A stretch of 17,011 nucleotides of DNA from Candidatus Thorarchaeota archaeon. Its GTDB lineage: Archaea > Asgardarchaeota > Thorarchaeia > Thorarchaeales > Thorarchaeaceae. Below, one piece after another: positions 6,867-13,296 of the stretch; within the stretch, counting starts at the first letter, position 1, and every line of letters begins with the position of its first letter. The stretch is from the NCBI GenBank assembly GCA_030638785.1, contig DAOWDY010000116.1:1-17011 (forward strand). The letters are read 5' to 3'. The position numbers and the translations under genes are program-made. The notes beneath the pieces were generated by a model. It was not told the DNA's origin and did not search any database. It worked only from the letters and a program-made list of their open reading frames with translations.

Positions 6867-7397
6867 TCAAGAAAGAATACTTCTTGCAAGAATACGGAAG
6901 GCCTCATCAATATTCTGACCACTCAATGCACTGGTCTCAAGATATCCATTGAGATTGTTTTCTTCAATGAACTGAAGGATCATTTCCTTTGTGATGATTC
7001 TCTCATCTACTAGGTCCACCTTGTTTGCTAGGAGAACCATAGGAACTCGCAACCCGAGGGAAGAATCAATCTCCTCCAACCACCGAGGCAATTCCTTCCA
7101 TGTACTCTTACGAGTGACATCGAATACTAGGAGTGCACCCTTGGATCCTTTGTAGTAACTGGTCCGTATGAAATCAAAGCGTGCTTGACCAGCAAGGTCC
7201 CAGACCAGCAATTTGACGCGTATAGTGTCGCCATGGCTATTCTGTACAGATACTGTCTTCACTGCAAACTGACTACCAATAGTCACAATATACTGCTCAG
7301 AGAATTTTTGAGTTAAGAACCGGTTTACAATTGCGGTCTTTCCACTACCACCTGCTCCAATCATGCAGATTTTCCTCATGTAGTCGAAATCGCTCAT
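6867..7397 (-). CDS. Ras/Rab-like small GTPase
   Basis: A 176-residue GTP-binding switch protein of the Ras superfamily, of the kind expanded in Asgard archaea. All five G-motifs are present: P-loop GAGGSGKT (14-21), switch I threonine T39 (YIVTIG), WDLAGQ (66-71) with the catalytic Gln, NKVD (125-128), and ETSAL (154-158). FDVT and YYKGS also match Rab-like proteins. The motif after G3 reads AGQARF where Rabs typically have AGQERF. The protein ends ARSILS with no C-terminal cysteine, so it lacks a prenylation signal and should be soluble or membrane-recruited by a partner. The ATG at 7397 has GAGGT nine bases upstream; a second in-frame ATG six codons on is possible but lacks this site. No GAP or GEF gene is recognisable beside it. 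Confidence 0.93.
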   Translation of the reverse strand: MSDFDYMRKICMIGAGGSGKTAIVNRFLTQKFSEQYIVTIGSQFAVKTVSVQNSHGDTIRVKLLVWDLAGQARFDFIRTSYYKGSKGALLVFDVTRKSTWKELPRWLEEIDSSLGLRVPMVLLANKVDLVDERIITKEMILQFIEENNLNGYLETSALSGQNIDEAFRILARSILS

Positions 7398-7494
7398 TAA
7401 CGGATTACCTCATTATTCGGTTGATTTCGTAGTAGAACAAGTAACTACTCGACACAGCCTCATCAGTATTGCAAGGTGGGAGTTGTTTGGACTC

Positions 7495-7500
7495 TATATA
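7495..7500 (+). promoter_or_regulatory. TATA box for the ribbon-helix-helix gene
   Basis: TATATA lies about 33 bases before the ATG at 7531. Transcription would start around 7523-7527, leaving a leader of only a few bases. That is the typical spacing of a leaderless archaeal mRNA, and it argues against the in-frame TTG at 7483, which lies upstream of this element. Confidence 0.5.
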
Positions 7501-7530
7501 GACCTTTTTCGGACTGGATGCCTCCTCGAT

Positions 7531-7806
7531 ATGGCGCGACTTTCTACGAAATCCAGCAGAGTGACGAAGGGATTATATCAACTTGCACGAGGGAAAGCGG
7601 ATACCGGGAGGATGCCGATGGACCTCATTACCGTTAAGATGAGCGAAATTTACGTGAAGGGACTGGACCGTCTAGTTGAGGTGGGTATGTATCCATCGCG
7701 AAGCGAGGCCATTCGTGTTGCAATTAGAGACCTTCTAATGAAAGAACTATGGCCCACAGAAGGACTTCCTATACACGAACAGACAAAGCAAAACACCTCA
7801 GAATAA
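7531..7806 (+). CDS. ribbon-helix-helix (CopG/MetJ-type) DNA-binding regulator
   Basis: A 91-residue protein whose middle is a textbook ribbon-helix-helix: a strand MDLITVKMSEIYV, a first helix GLDRLVEVGMY, the PSRSEAIR turn, and a second helix AIRVAIRDLLMKEL. Such proteins bind operators as dimers through the strand residues. A basic 25-30 residue N-terminal arm precedes it, which may be real or may be upstream sequence. The ATG at 7531 fits a leaderless transcript from the TATA box at 7495. An internal ATG at 7618 has GGGAGG six bases before it and would give just the core fold, so the start is undecided. It diverges from the small GTPase gene and may regulate that or itself. No target can be assigned. 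Confidence 0.8.
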   Translation: MARLSTKSSRVTKGLYQLARGKADTGRMPMDLITVKMSEIYVKGLDRLVEVGMYPSRSEAIRVAIRDLLMKELWPTEGLPIHEQTKQNTSE

Positions 7807-7908
7807 TCCCTTGAAATCTTTCACTATACAAACACGAATATACCCGAAACACAGATTAAGTAAGATTATCTCGAACCAGATAACACGCCACTATGGAGAG
7901 GTAAAAGA

Positions 7909-8142
7909 TTGAATTTTCGGATTCTTTTTAAGAGTTTCAAATTTGCATTTCGCGCCAGAAAACGGGTGCTGTTCTTCATCGCGATTTACGCCATCTTGTA
8001 CATCTACGTTGCGAGAGGATTAAGCGTTCCAACTCTTGCGGTGACATCACTTTTCATGGCATTTGTTGTTGCTACGATATACGCGATTCTGATAGAGCAG
8101 TTTCGACGCCTAGATATAGTCATCATGAAGTTTTTATCTTAG
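7909..8142 (+). CDS. FtsX-like mini-permease, N-terminal half (ends at an in-frame TAG)
   Basis: A 77-residue membrane protein with a basic cytoplasmic start (KSFKFAFRARKR), one helix (~residues 19-36), a very short outside loop, and a second helix (~39-62). It then reaches RRLDIVIMKFLS before a TAG. That last segment matches the cytoplasmic coupling region of FtsX/MacB permeases, which normally continues straight into the third helix. The next open frame (8158-8421) is in the same reading frame and supplies exactly that continuation. The large extracytoplasmic domain usual between helices 1 and 2 is absent. The TTG start has GGAGAGGT ending six bases upstream. It may be a nonsense-mutated or naturally split permease, or the base may be a sequencing error. 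Confidence 0.65.
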   Translation: MNFRILFKSFKFAFRARKRVLFFIAIYAILYIYVARGLSVPTLAVTSLFMAFVVATIYAILIEQFRRLDIVIMKFLS

Positions 8143-8157
8143 AGTAATTACAAGATA

Positions 8158-8421
8158 ATGATTCTACTGATTGGAGAAGTGGTACTGGTATCCTTCTCAG
8201 CATTTCTTATTGTATTTCAGCTGAGTATTGAAACAATCGGTCTAATTGGATACTTCGGATCTTCCGCATTGTTCCAGCAGATACATTCCATGGTTGTCAT
8301 TGAGGCAGGTCCCATGTTTACTACTCTAGTCTATATTGTAATATTGCAGATTCCAGGACTACTTTTAGCTCAAGCAAGAGCAATGAAGATTCCGCCAATG
8401 CAGGCGCTCAGGGAGGAATGA
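8158..8421 (+). CDS. FtsX-like mini-permease, C-terminal half
   Basis: The 87 residues hold two membrane helices (~residues 1-26 and ~54-72). They end in KIPPMQALREE, the typical C-terminal tail of FtsX/MacB-family permeases. It continues the frame of the 7909-8142 segment: only TAG plus five sense codons (S-N-Y-K-I) separate them, and together they make a complete four-helix permease core of about 170 residues. The ATG at 8158 has no convincing ribosome-binding site, so independent translation would depend on coupling or readthrough. The stop at 8421 is five bases before the ATPase gene, so this is the membrane partner of that ABC protein. Whether it makes a functional subunit is uncertain. 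Confidence 0.65.
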   Translation: MILLIGEVVLVSFSAFLIVFQLSIETIGLIGYFGSSALFQQIHSMVVIEAGPMFTTLVYIVILQIPGLLLAQARAMKIPPMQALREE

Positions 8422-8425
8422 TAAA

Positions 8426-9112
8426 ATGACAAATCCAATCATTCGAGTAGAGGGCGTCAACAAAGAATACGGTAAAGGAAAGAATACTGTTGCGGCTTTG
8501 AAGGACATAAACCTTGAAATCACTCCTGGTGAGTTCATTGCTATAGTTGGACCTTCAGGCTGTGGGAAATCAACTCTTCTTCATGTCATGGCTGGATTAG
8601 AACAGCCAACAAACGGTCGAATACTTCTTGATGGAGTAGATGTCACTCTCATCAGCGAGAGGGACTTGCCCAAGGTCAGAGCTGAAAAAATCGGCTTTGT
8701 GTTCCAATCATTTCTCCTCATAGACGACCTTACTTCTTACGAGAATATTGAGGCAGTGCTATGGCCAAATGAGGAACTCAGGAAAGATACTCAGGAAGAG
8801 ATGACCCTTGAGGTTCTTCGAGAGGTTGATATGCTTGAAAGAAGGGATCACAGACCAATGCAACTCTCTGGAGGAGAGCAACAGCGAGTCGCTATTGCAC
8901 GGGCACTGGTAAACAATCCTCCGATCCTCTTCTGTGATGAACCTACAGGAAATCTGGATTCCCAGACTGGTGAAACCATCTTGAAGATGATTGCCAAGCT
9001 GAACAAGGAACGAAATATGACAGTTGTACTTGTGACGCACGAATCGAGTCTGACCAAATACGCCAAAAGAATAATACACATGCTAGATGGAGCAATCAGC
9101 TCTGTTAGATAA
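8426..9112 (+). CDS. ABC transporter ATPase, LolD/MacB/FtsE type
   Basis: The 228-residue cytoplasmic ATPase has all nucleotide-binding motifs: Walker A GPSGCGKST (42-50), Q-loop Q94, signature LSGGEQQR (147-154), Walker B ILFCDEPTG (167-175) and H-loop H205. The VAALKDINLEI start, FVFQSFLLIDDLTSYENI and DEPTGNLD are characteristic of the LolD/MacB/FtsE (MacB-like) group. These ATPases drive mechanotransmission or lipoprotein/peptide export with FtsX-like permeases rather than classical import. GGGAGG lies eight bases before the ATG at 8426, overlapping the end of the permease segment, so the two are one operon. The gene itself is intact although its permease is interrupted. Substrate unknown. 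Confidence 0.93.
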   Translation: MTNPIIRVEGVNKEYGKGKNTVAALKDINLEITPGEFIAIVGPSGCGKSTLLHVMAGLEQPTNGRILLDGVDVTLISERDLPKVRAEKIGFVFQSFLLIDDLTSYENIEAVLWPNEELRKDTQEEMTLEVLREVDMLERRDHRPMQLSGGEQQRVAIARALVNNPPILFCDEPTGNLDSQTGETILKMIAKLNKERNMTVVLVTHESSLTKYAKRIIHMLDGAISSVR

Positions 9113-9114
9113 GT

Positions 9115-9145
9115 GCCGCCTTGGGGCGGCCCTCCACCTTTTATT
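9115..9145 (+). terminator. GC-rich terminator hairpin after the ABC operon
   Basis: GCCGCC (9115-9120) and GGCGGC (9125-9130) form a perfect six-pair stem with a TTGG loop, three bases after the ATPase stop. A T-rich run (TTTTATT, 9139-9145) follows. The same A/T-rich run can double as the TATA box of the next gene. Confidence 0.65.
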
Positions 9146-9146
9146 A
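9139..9146 (+). promoter_or_regulatory. candidate TATA box for the TPR/PCI-like gene
   Basis: TTTTATTA predicts a transcription start near 9165-9168. That is downstream of the in-frame ATG at 9160 but suits the ATG at 9202, which has GGAG eleven bases before it. This is the main reason for choosing the shorter start. Confidence 0.4.
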
Positions 9147-9201
9147 GCCAAAGATTTAGATGGTTTTCAATACCAAGACGCAATCTGGAGCGCAATCAAG
9201 C

Positions 9202-10032
9202 ATGGATAAGTCCGATTGCAGCAAGTTTGAAGTAGCAGCAGAGGAGAGAGCTAATGAGGGTCGTAATGAAGATGCTATGGAGATGTTCTTGGCCTCTGCA
9301 AAGTGCTGGGTCAAATGGGAATTCTTCGGGAAAGCTGCAGGTGCCTATGAGAGGGCCTATGAACATGCAATGCTTGCACACAGGTATACGCAAGCAGCAG
9401 AGTTCATGCAGGATGCAGGACATTGTTGGATTAGGCAGGGAGAGCATGAGAGATTCGAGATTGATTTTCAGATTGCAGCAGAAGCATTCATCTATGCAAC
9501 AGAGGAAGACAATGACCCAACCAAGTTCGTTGATGGCGCATTCTGTGCAATAATAGGTGGTGACTTGGACCTTGCAAGACAACTTATACACGCTGCAGCT
9601 GAAACTACTCGTGGCAAGGTGAAAGAACTCATCAACCTTGCTCTGATGCTCAATGAATACCACTTTGGAGATGCTGAGATGTACATCGAGGCAGCTCTCA
9701 CTAGAGTCCTCGACAGAGATAGTATCCGGAAAATTAGAGATCTATTTCTACTTGCTATAGCAGGCTTTGTTCGTGCATCTCTTGAGTCAGAAGTTGCAGT
9801 ATCGATTACCAGTCTTGCTGAAAGCACAGGGTTAGAAGAAAGTAAGATGAAACGGATAGTTGAAAGAGGAATTGAGCGAGGGCATATCCCAGCATATCTT
9901 GATCGGGATTCTCAAGAACTAATAGTCGATAGTGATAGACTGGACATAGATGATCTATCTAGGCGAAAAGGACCCATTTTAAGCAGAGATATTGATGACC
10001 CTGGCGCCTGGGATGTCGATTTGGACGAGTAA
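9202..10032 (+). CDS. helical-repeat (TPR/SNAP-like) protein with PCI-like winged helix
   Basis: A 276-residue cytoplasmic protein that I do not recognise as a named family. Residues ~1-190 are a chain of amphipathic helices with TPR/SNAP-like repeats of Ala, Tyr and Trp (AMEMFLASAKCWVKWEFFGKA, AYERAYEHAM, AAEFMQDAGHCW). Residues ~195-243 resemble the winged helix that ends PCI domains of proteasome-lid, COP9 and eIF3 subunits: AVSITSLAESTGL, KMKRIVERGIERGHIPAYLD, QELIVD. An acidic tail with DPGAWDVDLDE follows. A helical solenoid capped by a winged helix is the PCI architecture, which would make this a eukaryote-like scaffold. An in-frame ATG at 9160 would add 14 residues but sits too close to the TATA element. 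The resemblance is by eye and not proven. Confidence 0.7.
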   Translation: MDKSDCSKFEVAAEERANEGRNEDAMEMFLASAKCWVKWEFFGKAAGAYERAYEHAMLAHRYTQAAEFMQDAGHCWIRQGEHERFEIDFQIAAEAFIYATEEDNDPTKFVDGAFCAIIGGDLDLARQLIHAAAETTRGKVKELINLALMLNEYHFGDAEMYIEAALTRVLDRDSIRKIRDLFLLAIAGFVRASLESEVAVSITSLAESTGLEESKMKRIVERGIERGHIPAYLDRDSQELIVDSDRLDIDDLSRRKGPILSRDIDDPGAWDVDLDE

Positions 10033-10055
10033 GCCATCTAGAACTCTCACAAAAT

Positions 10056-10069
10056 GGTGGGGGTCCACC
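10056..10069 (+). terminator. weak hairpin after the TPR/PCI-like gene
   Basis: GGTGG (10056-10060) pairs with CCACC (10065-10069) around a GGGT loop, about 25 bases after the stop codon. No clear T-run follows, so its role as a terminator is uncertain. Confidence 0.3.
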
Positions 10070-10155
10070 CATGCAACATTAAAATTAGGAATTCACGCCT
10101 TATCTGATACTCATATAGTACTTTGAGATGCAATACAGGATAGGGTGACGATAAC

Positions 10156-10164
10156 GTTTTATTT
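10156..10164 (+). promoter_or_regulatory. candidate TATA box for the small CXXC protein gene
   Basis: GTTTTATTT sits about 55 bases before the ATG at 10216, predicting a start of transcription near 10187 and a leader of about 30 bases that contains GGTGG at 10206-10210. Confidence 0.4.
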
Positions 10165-10215
10165 GGGATTGTTGTTCCGACATCTTGCCTGTGCAACTAT
10201 TGTACGGTGGTATTG

Positions 10216-10431
10216 ATGAACGAAGGGCTGAAATGGCTGCAATGTCCAGTCTGTAAGGAAACGATTGCGTGGAAGATTCCAGGCGACGAGCTTAAAAAAG
10301 TGAAGAGGTTTCCAGCTCCAATTATCATCAAACATAAGGATCATTATCTCATCTGCTATGTTGACAGCCACTATCAATTAGCAGATACTGAAGCTGCTAC
10401 TGCTTTTGTTGAGGGTAACTCGAAGAAATAG
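10216..10431 (+). CDS. small CXXC-containing protein of unknown function
   Basis: A 71-residue soluble protein. It opens with a single CPVC knuckle (residues ~9-12). A lysine-rich helix and a strand-rich segment follow, with HKDHYLICYVDSHYQL near residues 39-54, and it ends in a short Glu/Lys tail. Only two cysteines are present, so a full zinc ribbon would need another pair in trans or the His residues of HKDH/DSHY. The ATG at 10216 has GGTGG five bases upstream; an in-frame GTG at 10207 would add three residues and lies on top of that site. It has its own TATA box and its stop is five bases from the stop of the convergent helical gene. It is clearly a gene by start signal and composition, but I cannot name a function. 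Confidence 0.65.
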   Translation: MNEGLKWLQCPVCKETIAWKIPGDELKKVKRFPAPIIIKHKDHYLICYVDSHYQLADTEAATAFVEGNSKK

Positions 10432-10436
10432 ATCAC

Positions 10437-10994
10437 TTAGTCCTCATTCTCTTTGGATCCAATGTTATTGTCTAAAGCCCATTCTAGAACTTGTGCGGCC
10501 TGCGCGCTTGCCATTCCCCAGCTCTGAAGTTTGGCAACAAGCTCTCGGATGCCTTGAACCCAATCATTCAACAATTCTCGGATTCTAAATGCTATTGTAG
10601 AATCATCTGTATCCACAAGGACAGGAAGAAGTTTTGTCACTAAACTCTGTGAAAGAACAAGAATGGTTTCTAATCGAGCAATCCATTCTTCCCGAGGCAA
10701 TCCCGTGAGGGTCTGAGCCACAGATAGATGGTAATCATGTTGTGCTGCAAAATAACGTAATCGCCAACTCAGAAATTCGATTATCAATGTCCGGTGTGCA
10801 TCACTTGGAGCAGTCTTCATCAACAGAACAAGGAATCGTTCTGTCATTTCATCAGCAGATTGACTGGCGTCATAGAATTGGGCCATTGCCTGTTGATAGT
10901 TCTCGTTGAAAAGATTCTCTTCAGCCTCTCTTGCCGCGTGTTTGAATCTTTTAAGAATCGCTCTAGTGGAGTTTAAACCGTTGTCATCAGTCAT
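10437..10994 (-). CDS. all-helical protein of unknown function
   Basis: The roughly 185 residues are almost entirely predicted helix (rich in Leu, Ala, Glu, Arg), without signal peptide, membrane helix or cysteine cluster. I do not recognise the family. Repeated features such as AAREAEENLFNENYQQAMAQF, EFLSWRLRYFAAQHDYHLSVA and LLNDWVQGIRELVAKL suggest a helical bundle or short TPR-like scaffold. An ATG at 11003 lies directly against GGAGGTGA with almost no spacing, so the ATG three codons later (10994) is preferred; either is possible. It is the last gene of a minus-strand cluster, 21 bases from the AbrB/ACT-like gene. It may act with those two proteins, as the three sit together as a compact unit. 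Confidence 0.65.
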   Translation of the reverse strand: MTDDNGLNSTRAILKRFKHAAREAEENLFNENYQQAMAQFYDASQSADEMTERFLVLLMKTAPSDAHRTLIIEFLSWRLRYFAAQHDYHLSVAQTLTGLPREEWIARLETILVLSQSLVTKLLPVLVDTDDSTIAFRIRELLNDWVQGIRELVAKLQSWGMASAQAAQVLEWALDNNIGSKENED

Positions 10995-11023
10995 TTCTGC
11001 CATTCACCTCCACTAGTTTGTTT

Positions 11024-11434
11024 TTAGAGAGTAAGAGTCACAAGATCAACTTCCAATACTACTTCCAAGCCGCGAAGCCATTCGACGAACTCTTCAATGT
11101 TGTCTCTATCTTGACTAAGGAAGTATCCCTCCCAGATGCAATAATTTTCATCTTCGAAGGGACAGAAGCCTGTGGAATGTAATAGTTTCAAATTCATGTT
11201 CCGTATTGTTTCATATAACAACCTAGATGTTTGTGTGAATGACGCTAGGTCTAGGGAAACCCGAACTTGGAATGCAAGTCCATCGTGAACAGGAATTATA
11301 CGAAGGAATCCACTTCTGGATCGTATAACGAGCACATCAGAACCATCCGGTATATCCGCACTTTTCTGATGTTCTTCAATGGAAATCTTTCCATCCTGAA
11401 CCAGTGAGATTGAGCCTTCTGTGAGTCGTTTCAT
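11024..11434 (-). CDS. small protein with AbrB-like N-terminus and ACT-like C-terminus
   Basis: A 136-residue cytoplasmic protein. Residues ~8-50 follow the SpoVT-AbrB swapped-hairpin pattern: ISLVQDGKISIEEHQKSADI, then PDGSDVLVIRSRSGFLRIIPV, as in the 'DGrI.IP..lRe.l.I.eGd.v.v......l.I.P' plan. Residues ~55-135 have an ACT-like beta-alpha-beta-beta-alpha-beta layout (FQVRVSLD, SRLLYETIRNMNLKLLHSTGF, IWEGYFLS, IEEFVEWLRGL, LEVDLVTLTL), as in small-molecule-sensing domains. The two parts would suit a ligand-responsive regulator, but the usual basic DNA-contact residues of AbrB are partly replaced by acidic ones, so DNA binding is uncertain. It shares a four-base ATGA overlap with the gene upstream. 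Both domain calls are by pattern only. Confidence 0.65.
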   Translation of the reverse strand: MKRLTEGSISLVQDGKISIEEHQKSADIPDGSDVLVIRSRSGFLRIIPVHDGLAFQVRVSLDLASFTQTSRLLYETIRNMNLKLLHSTGFCPFEDENYCIWEGYFLSQDRDNIEEFVEWLRGLEVVLEVDLVTLTL

Positions 11435-11706
11435 TCAATCCATCCCGTTATTTCCCTCAACACTGCGGCCCCGTGGGGTGTTGCAGAATAGATACCATTA
11501 TCGTTAATGATTAACGAAAGGGTCTCTAAGAGGGGTATCTTTACTTCTAGACATGAACTTCTTAGTGTACTTAGACGCATGAGGTCGTCGTCGGTTGTAC
11601 ATCCTTGAGCGATTAGGTTCAATGTCAGAATACCTAATTCACCGAGGAGATACTTGACAGTTCCACTATCGAAGTCTTTGTCAATCTTAGTATCATTTGA
11701 TTCCAT
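11431..11706 (-). CDS. small winged-helix-like protein
   Basis: A 91-residue soluble protein. After a polar N-terminus, residues ~17-90 read as a winged helix: a helix GTVKYLLGELGILTLNLIAQG, a second TTDDDLMRLSTL, a recognition-type helix CLEVKIPLLETLSLI, a wing (INDNGIYSATPHG) and a final helix AAVLREITGWI. The strongest cues are the GIYSATPHGAAVL wing and the spacing of its helices. It is unusually acidic for a DNA-binding protein, so it may be a protein-protein module. The ATG at 11706 has only a weak upstream ribosome-binding site, while its end overlaps the AbrB/ACT-like start by four bases (ATGA), so those two are translationally coupled. Not matched to a named family. Confidence 0.65.
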   Translation of the reverse strand: MESNDTKIDKDFDSGTVKYLLGELGILTLNLIAQGCTTDDDLMRLSTLRSSCLEVKIPLLETLSLIINDNGIYSATPHGAAVLREITGWIE

Positions 11707-11779
11707 GTCAATTCATTTCTGAGCTTTTTTCCCCTAAAAGAAATCTAGGATGTCCTCCGCCTCTATTTTTGCAGGGAAA

Positions 11780-12751
11780 TCAAAACGGCGGCTTATTGTC
11801 GCGCTTGAATTCGTCTGTTGCTGATAGCCATGCTAGAAAATCATCATCCGGAGGTTTTTGTTTATACAGGGTTTCACGATTTGCTTCCAAGAACTGGGGT
11901 TTCGTGCCTCCTAATTCAGCCATGGTCATTACGTTGTTATCACTTCGTTCTGCCGCGTTCTTAATTGGAATTATCCAATCCACCCAATGATTAGATCGCA
12001 TGAAATGATGGTCGACAACTAATTGCTTTGTAGAAGTGGCAAGAGTTGTAAGAGAATATAGTGCAGCTTGGGACTCTTTTTCAGAGAATTTCTTGAGGTA
12101 AATTGGTGGACCTCCGACCACCATTAAATCAGCTTCTACTCTGAGGAGGTAACTAAGAGTTCTACGACTTATGGGACCTTGAACATCGGGGGCAAATACG
12201 AATTTGCGTCCATCGTGCTCAACGAGGGTTATGAGAACAAAACCCAATCGAGAATCTTCAGGACCGTGAGGTACTGGATGTGAGAAAGTGATGTTTGTAT
12301 CTCCTAAGGAAAATGTTCTTCCATCAACCCATTCTATATCAGAAAGGCCCCGCAAATCTTTCTCGAAGAAGAATGCACGTCGTCTTTGTGAGGGATTGAT
12401 CTTCTCACGGCTGTCCTTTGCAAAGATTCTCTTCCTGCCGAATATTCCCAGAAGATCATCACGCGAACTGAAATTATAATGCCAATTCAGAAGGCCGGAA
12501 CGAACGTGATCGTAGTGATAATGTGATAATGAAATGAAATTTGATAACTCAGCGAATTCTCGAATTCTTCCAAGTGCTTCTTCAAGTGCACGATATTCTT
12601 CTGGATGTGGATCATAAGGTGGTCGAAATGCCAAGGCGGCTGATGGATCAAGTAGTAACGAAATATCTGGTGTTTTTACATGAGTGCAGAGAGACCTCAC
12701 TCCCATACTCTCGGACGCTAGTGGAGTGATTTCAATCGCACCTAATTTCAC
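11780..12751 (-). CDS. UPF0282-family metallo-beta-lactamase-fold hydrolase
   Basis: A 323-residue protein of the archaeal UPF0282 group (COG2248), predicted metal-dependent hydrolases with no settled substrate. It starts with the group's ITPLASESMGVRSLCT signature, followed by a LLLDPSAAL strand. The metal-binding motif is SHYHYDH (H77, H79, D81, H82). Later ligands plausibly come from HPVPHG, from FAPDVQGP with its Asp, and from DHHF. The length is typical of the family. It overlaps the Nudix gene start-stop by four bases (ATGA at 12748-12751), so they are co-translated, and it is followed after 73 bases by the winged-helix gene. Pairing with a Nudix hydrolase suggests a role in nucleotide or phosphoester clean-up, but that is inference. 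Confidence 0.9.
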   Translation of the reverse strand: MKLGAIEITPLASESMGVRSLCTHVKTPDISLLLDPSAALAFRPPYDPHPEEYRALEEALGRIREFAELSNFISLSHYHYDHVRSGLLNWHYNFSSRDDLLGIFGRKRIFAKDSREKINPSQRRRAFFFEKDLRGLSDIEWVDGRTFSLGDTNITFSHPVPHGPEDSRLGFVLITLVEHDGRKFVFAPDVQGPISRRTLSYLLRVEADLMVVGGPPIYLKKFSEKESQAALYSLTTLATSTKQLVVDHHFMRSNHWVDWIIPIKNAAERSDNNVMTMAELGGTKPQFLEANRETLYKQKPPDDDFLAWLSATDEFKRDNKPPF

Positions 12752-13245
12752 TTCGTGCCCTCTCGATAGTAACTTAATGTGTATTTTCCGTTATACTGAA
12801 TTAATTCTGCTTCGTGATATTCCAAGAAGCCATGATCCAAATTGCAAAATCGGGAAAACATCTCGTAATCTGATGGTAGAATCTTGTCTCGATTCGCCTT
12901 AAGTTCATCAATACTAAAGGTTGAAAGAGTGCCTTCGCGATGGTTCTTAGAATAGGACTCAATGCTAGCATCTCCAATGAAGATTAGAAAATGTGCGACA
13001 AGGTCTCCTGTAGGTGATATCAATCGCTCCGACACAATACCCCTGAGGAAATAATCACGAACTTCATTGGCACCAGTTTCTTCTTGGACTTCTCTTATTG
13101 CTGCAGTTGGAATGTGCTCACCAATTCCGACTTTTCCACCTACTAGACTCCAGAGATTCTCATATGGAGGATTACGACGTTTCAAGAATAGGAAGTTCTC
13201 CTTGTAGCGAAGAATCGTAATTGCAATCGGAACCATTTTGGTCAT
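12748..13245 (-). CDS. Nudix hydrolase
   Basis: Hydrolyses a nucleoside diphosphate linked to another group, a housekeeping reaction that removes damaged or signalling nucleotides. The Nudix box Gx5Ex7REUxEExGU is complete at residues 37-59 (GKVGIGE ... REVQEETG), with Ala in the final hydrophobic position. The N-terminal strand MVPIAITILRYKENFLFLKRR and LWSLVGGKVG are typical. An in-frame TTG at 13260 would add five residues; ATG 13245 is preferred because GAGG lies nine bases before it. The C-terminal ~60 residues (YEMFSRFCNLDHGFLEYHEA) look family-specific. The gene overlaps UPF0282 by four bases and appears to be the first gene of the minus-strand operon. Substrate cannot be told from the sequence. 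Confidence 0.9.
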   Translation of the reverse strand: MTKMVPIAITILRYKENFLFLKRRNPPYENLWSLVGGKVGIGEHIPTAAIREVQEETGANEVRDYFLRGIVSERLISPTGDLVAHFLIFIGDASIESYSKNHREGTLSTFSIDELKANRDKILPSDYEMFSRFCNLDHGFLEYHEAELIQYNGKYTLSYYREGTK

Positions 13246-13296
13246 TCTGATTCGCCTCAATACGTTGTTATCTCTATCTTGTCACCCGCGCCACTC

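Noticed and set aside
8140..8142. TAG as pyrrolysine or general stop reassignment
   Set aside because: TAG ends several ordinary genes here (for example the DUF4443, XPF and CXXC genes), and no Pyl gene is visible in the window.
9196..9663. Long minus-strand open frame opposite the TPR/PCI-like gene
   Set aside because: Cys-rich, low-complexity shadow of the plus-strand gene with no promoter or ribosome-binding site.
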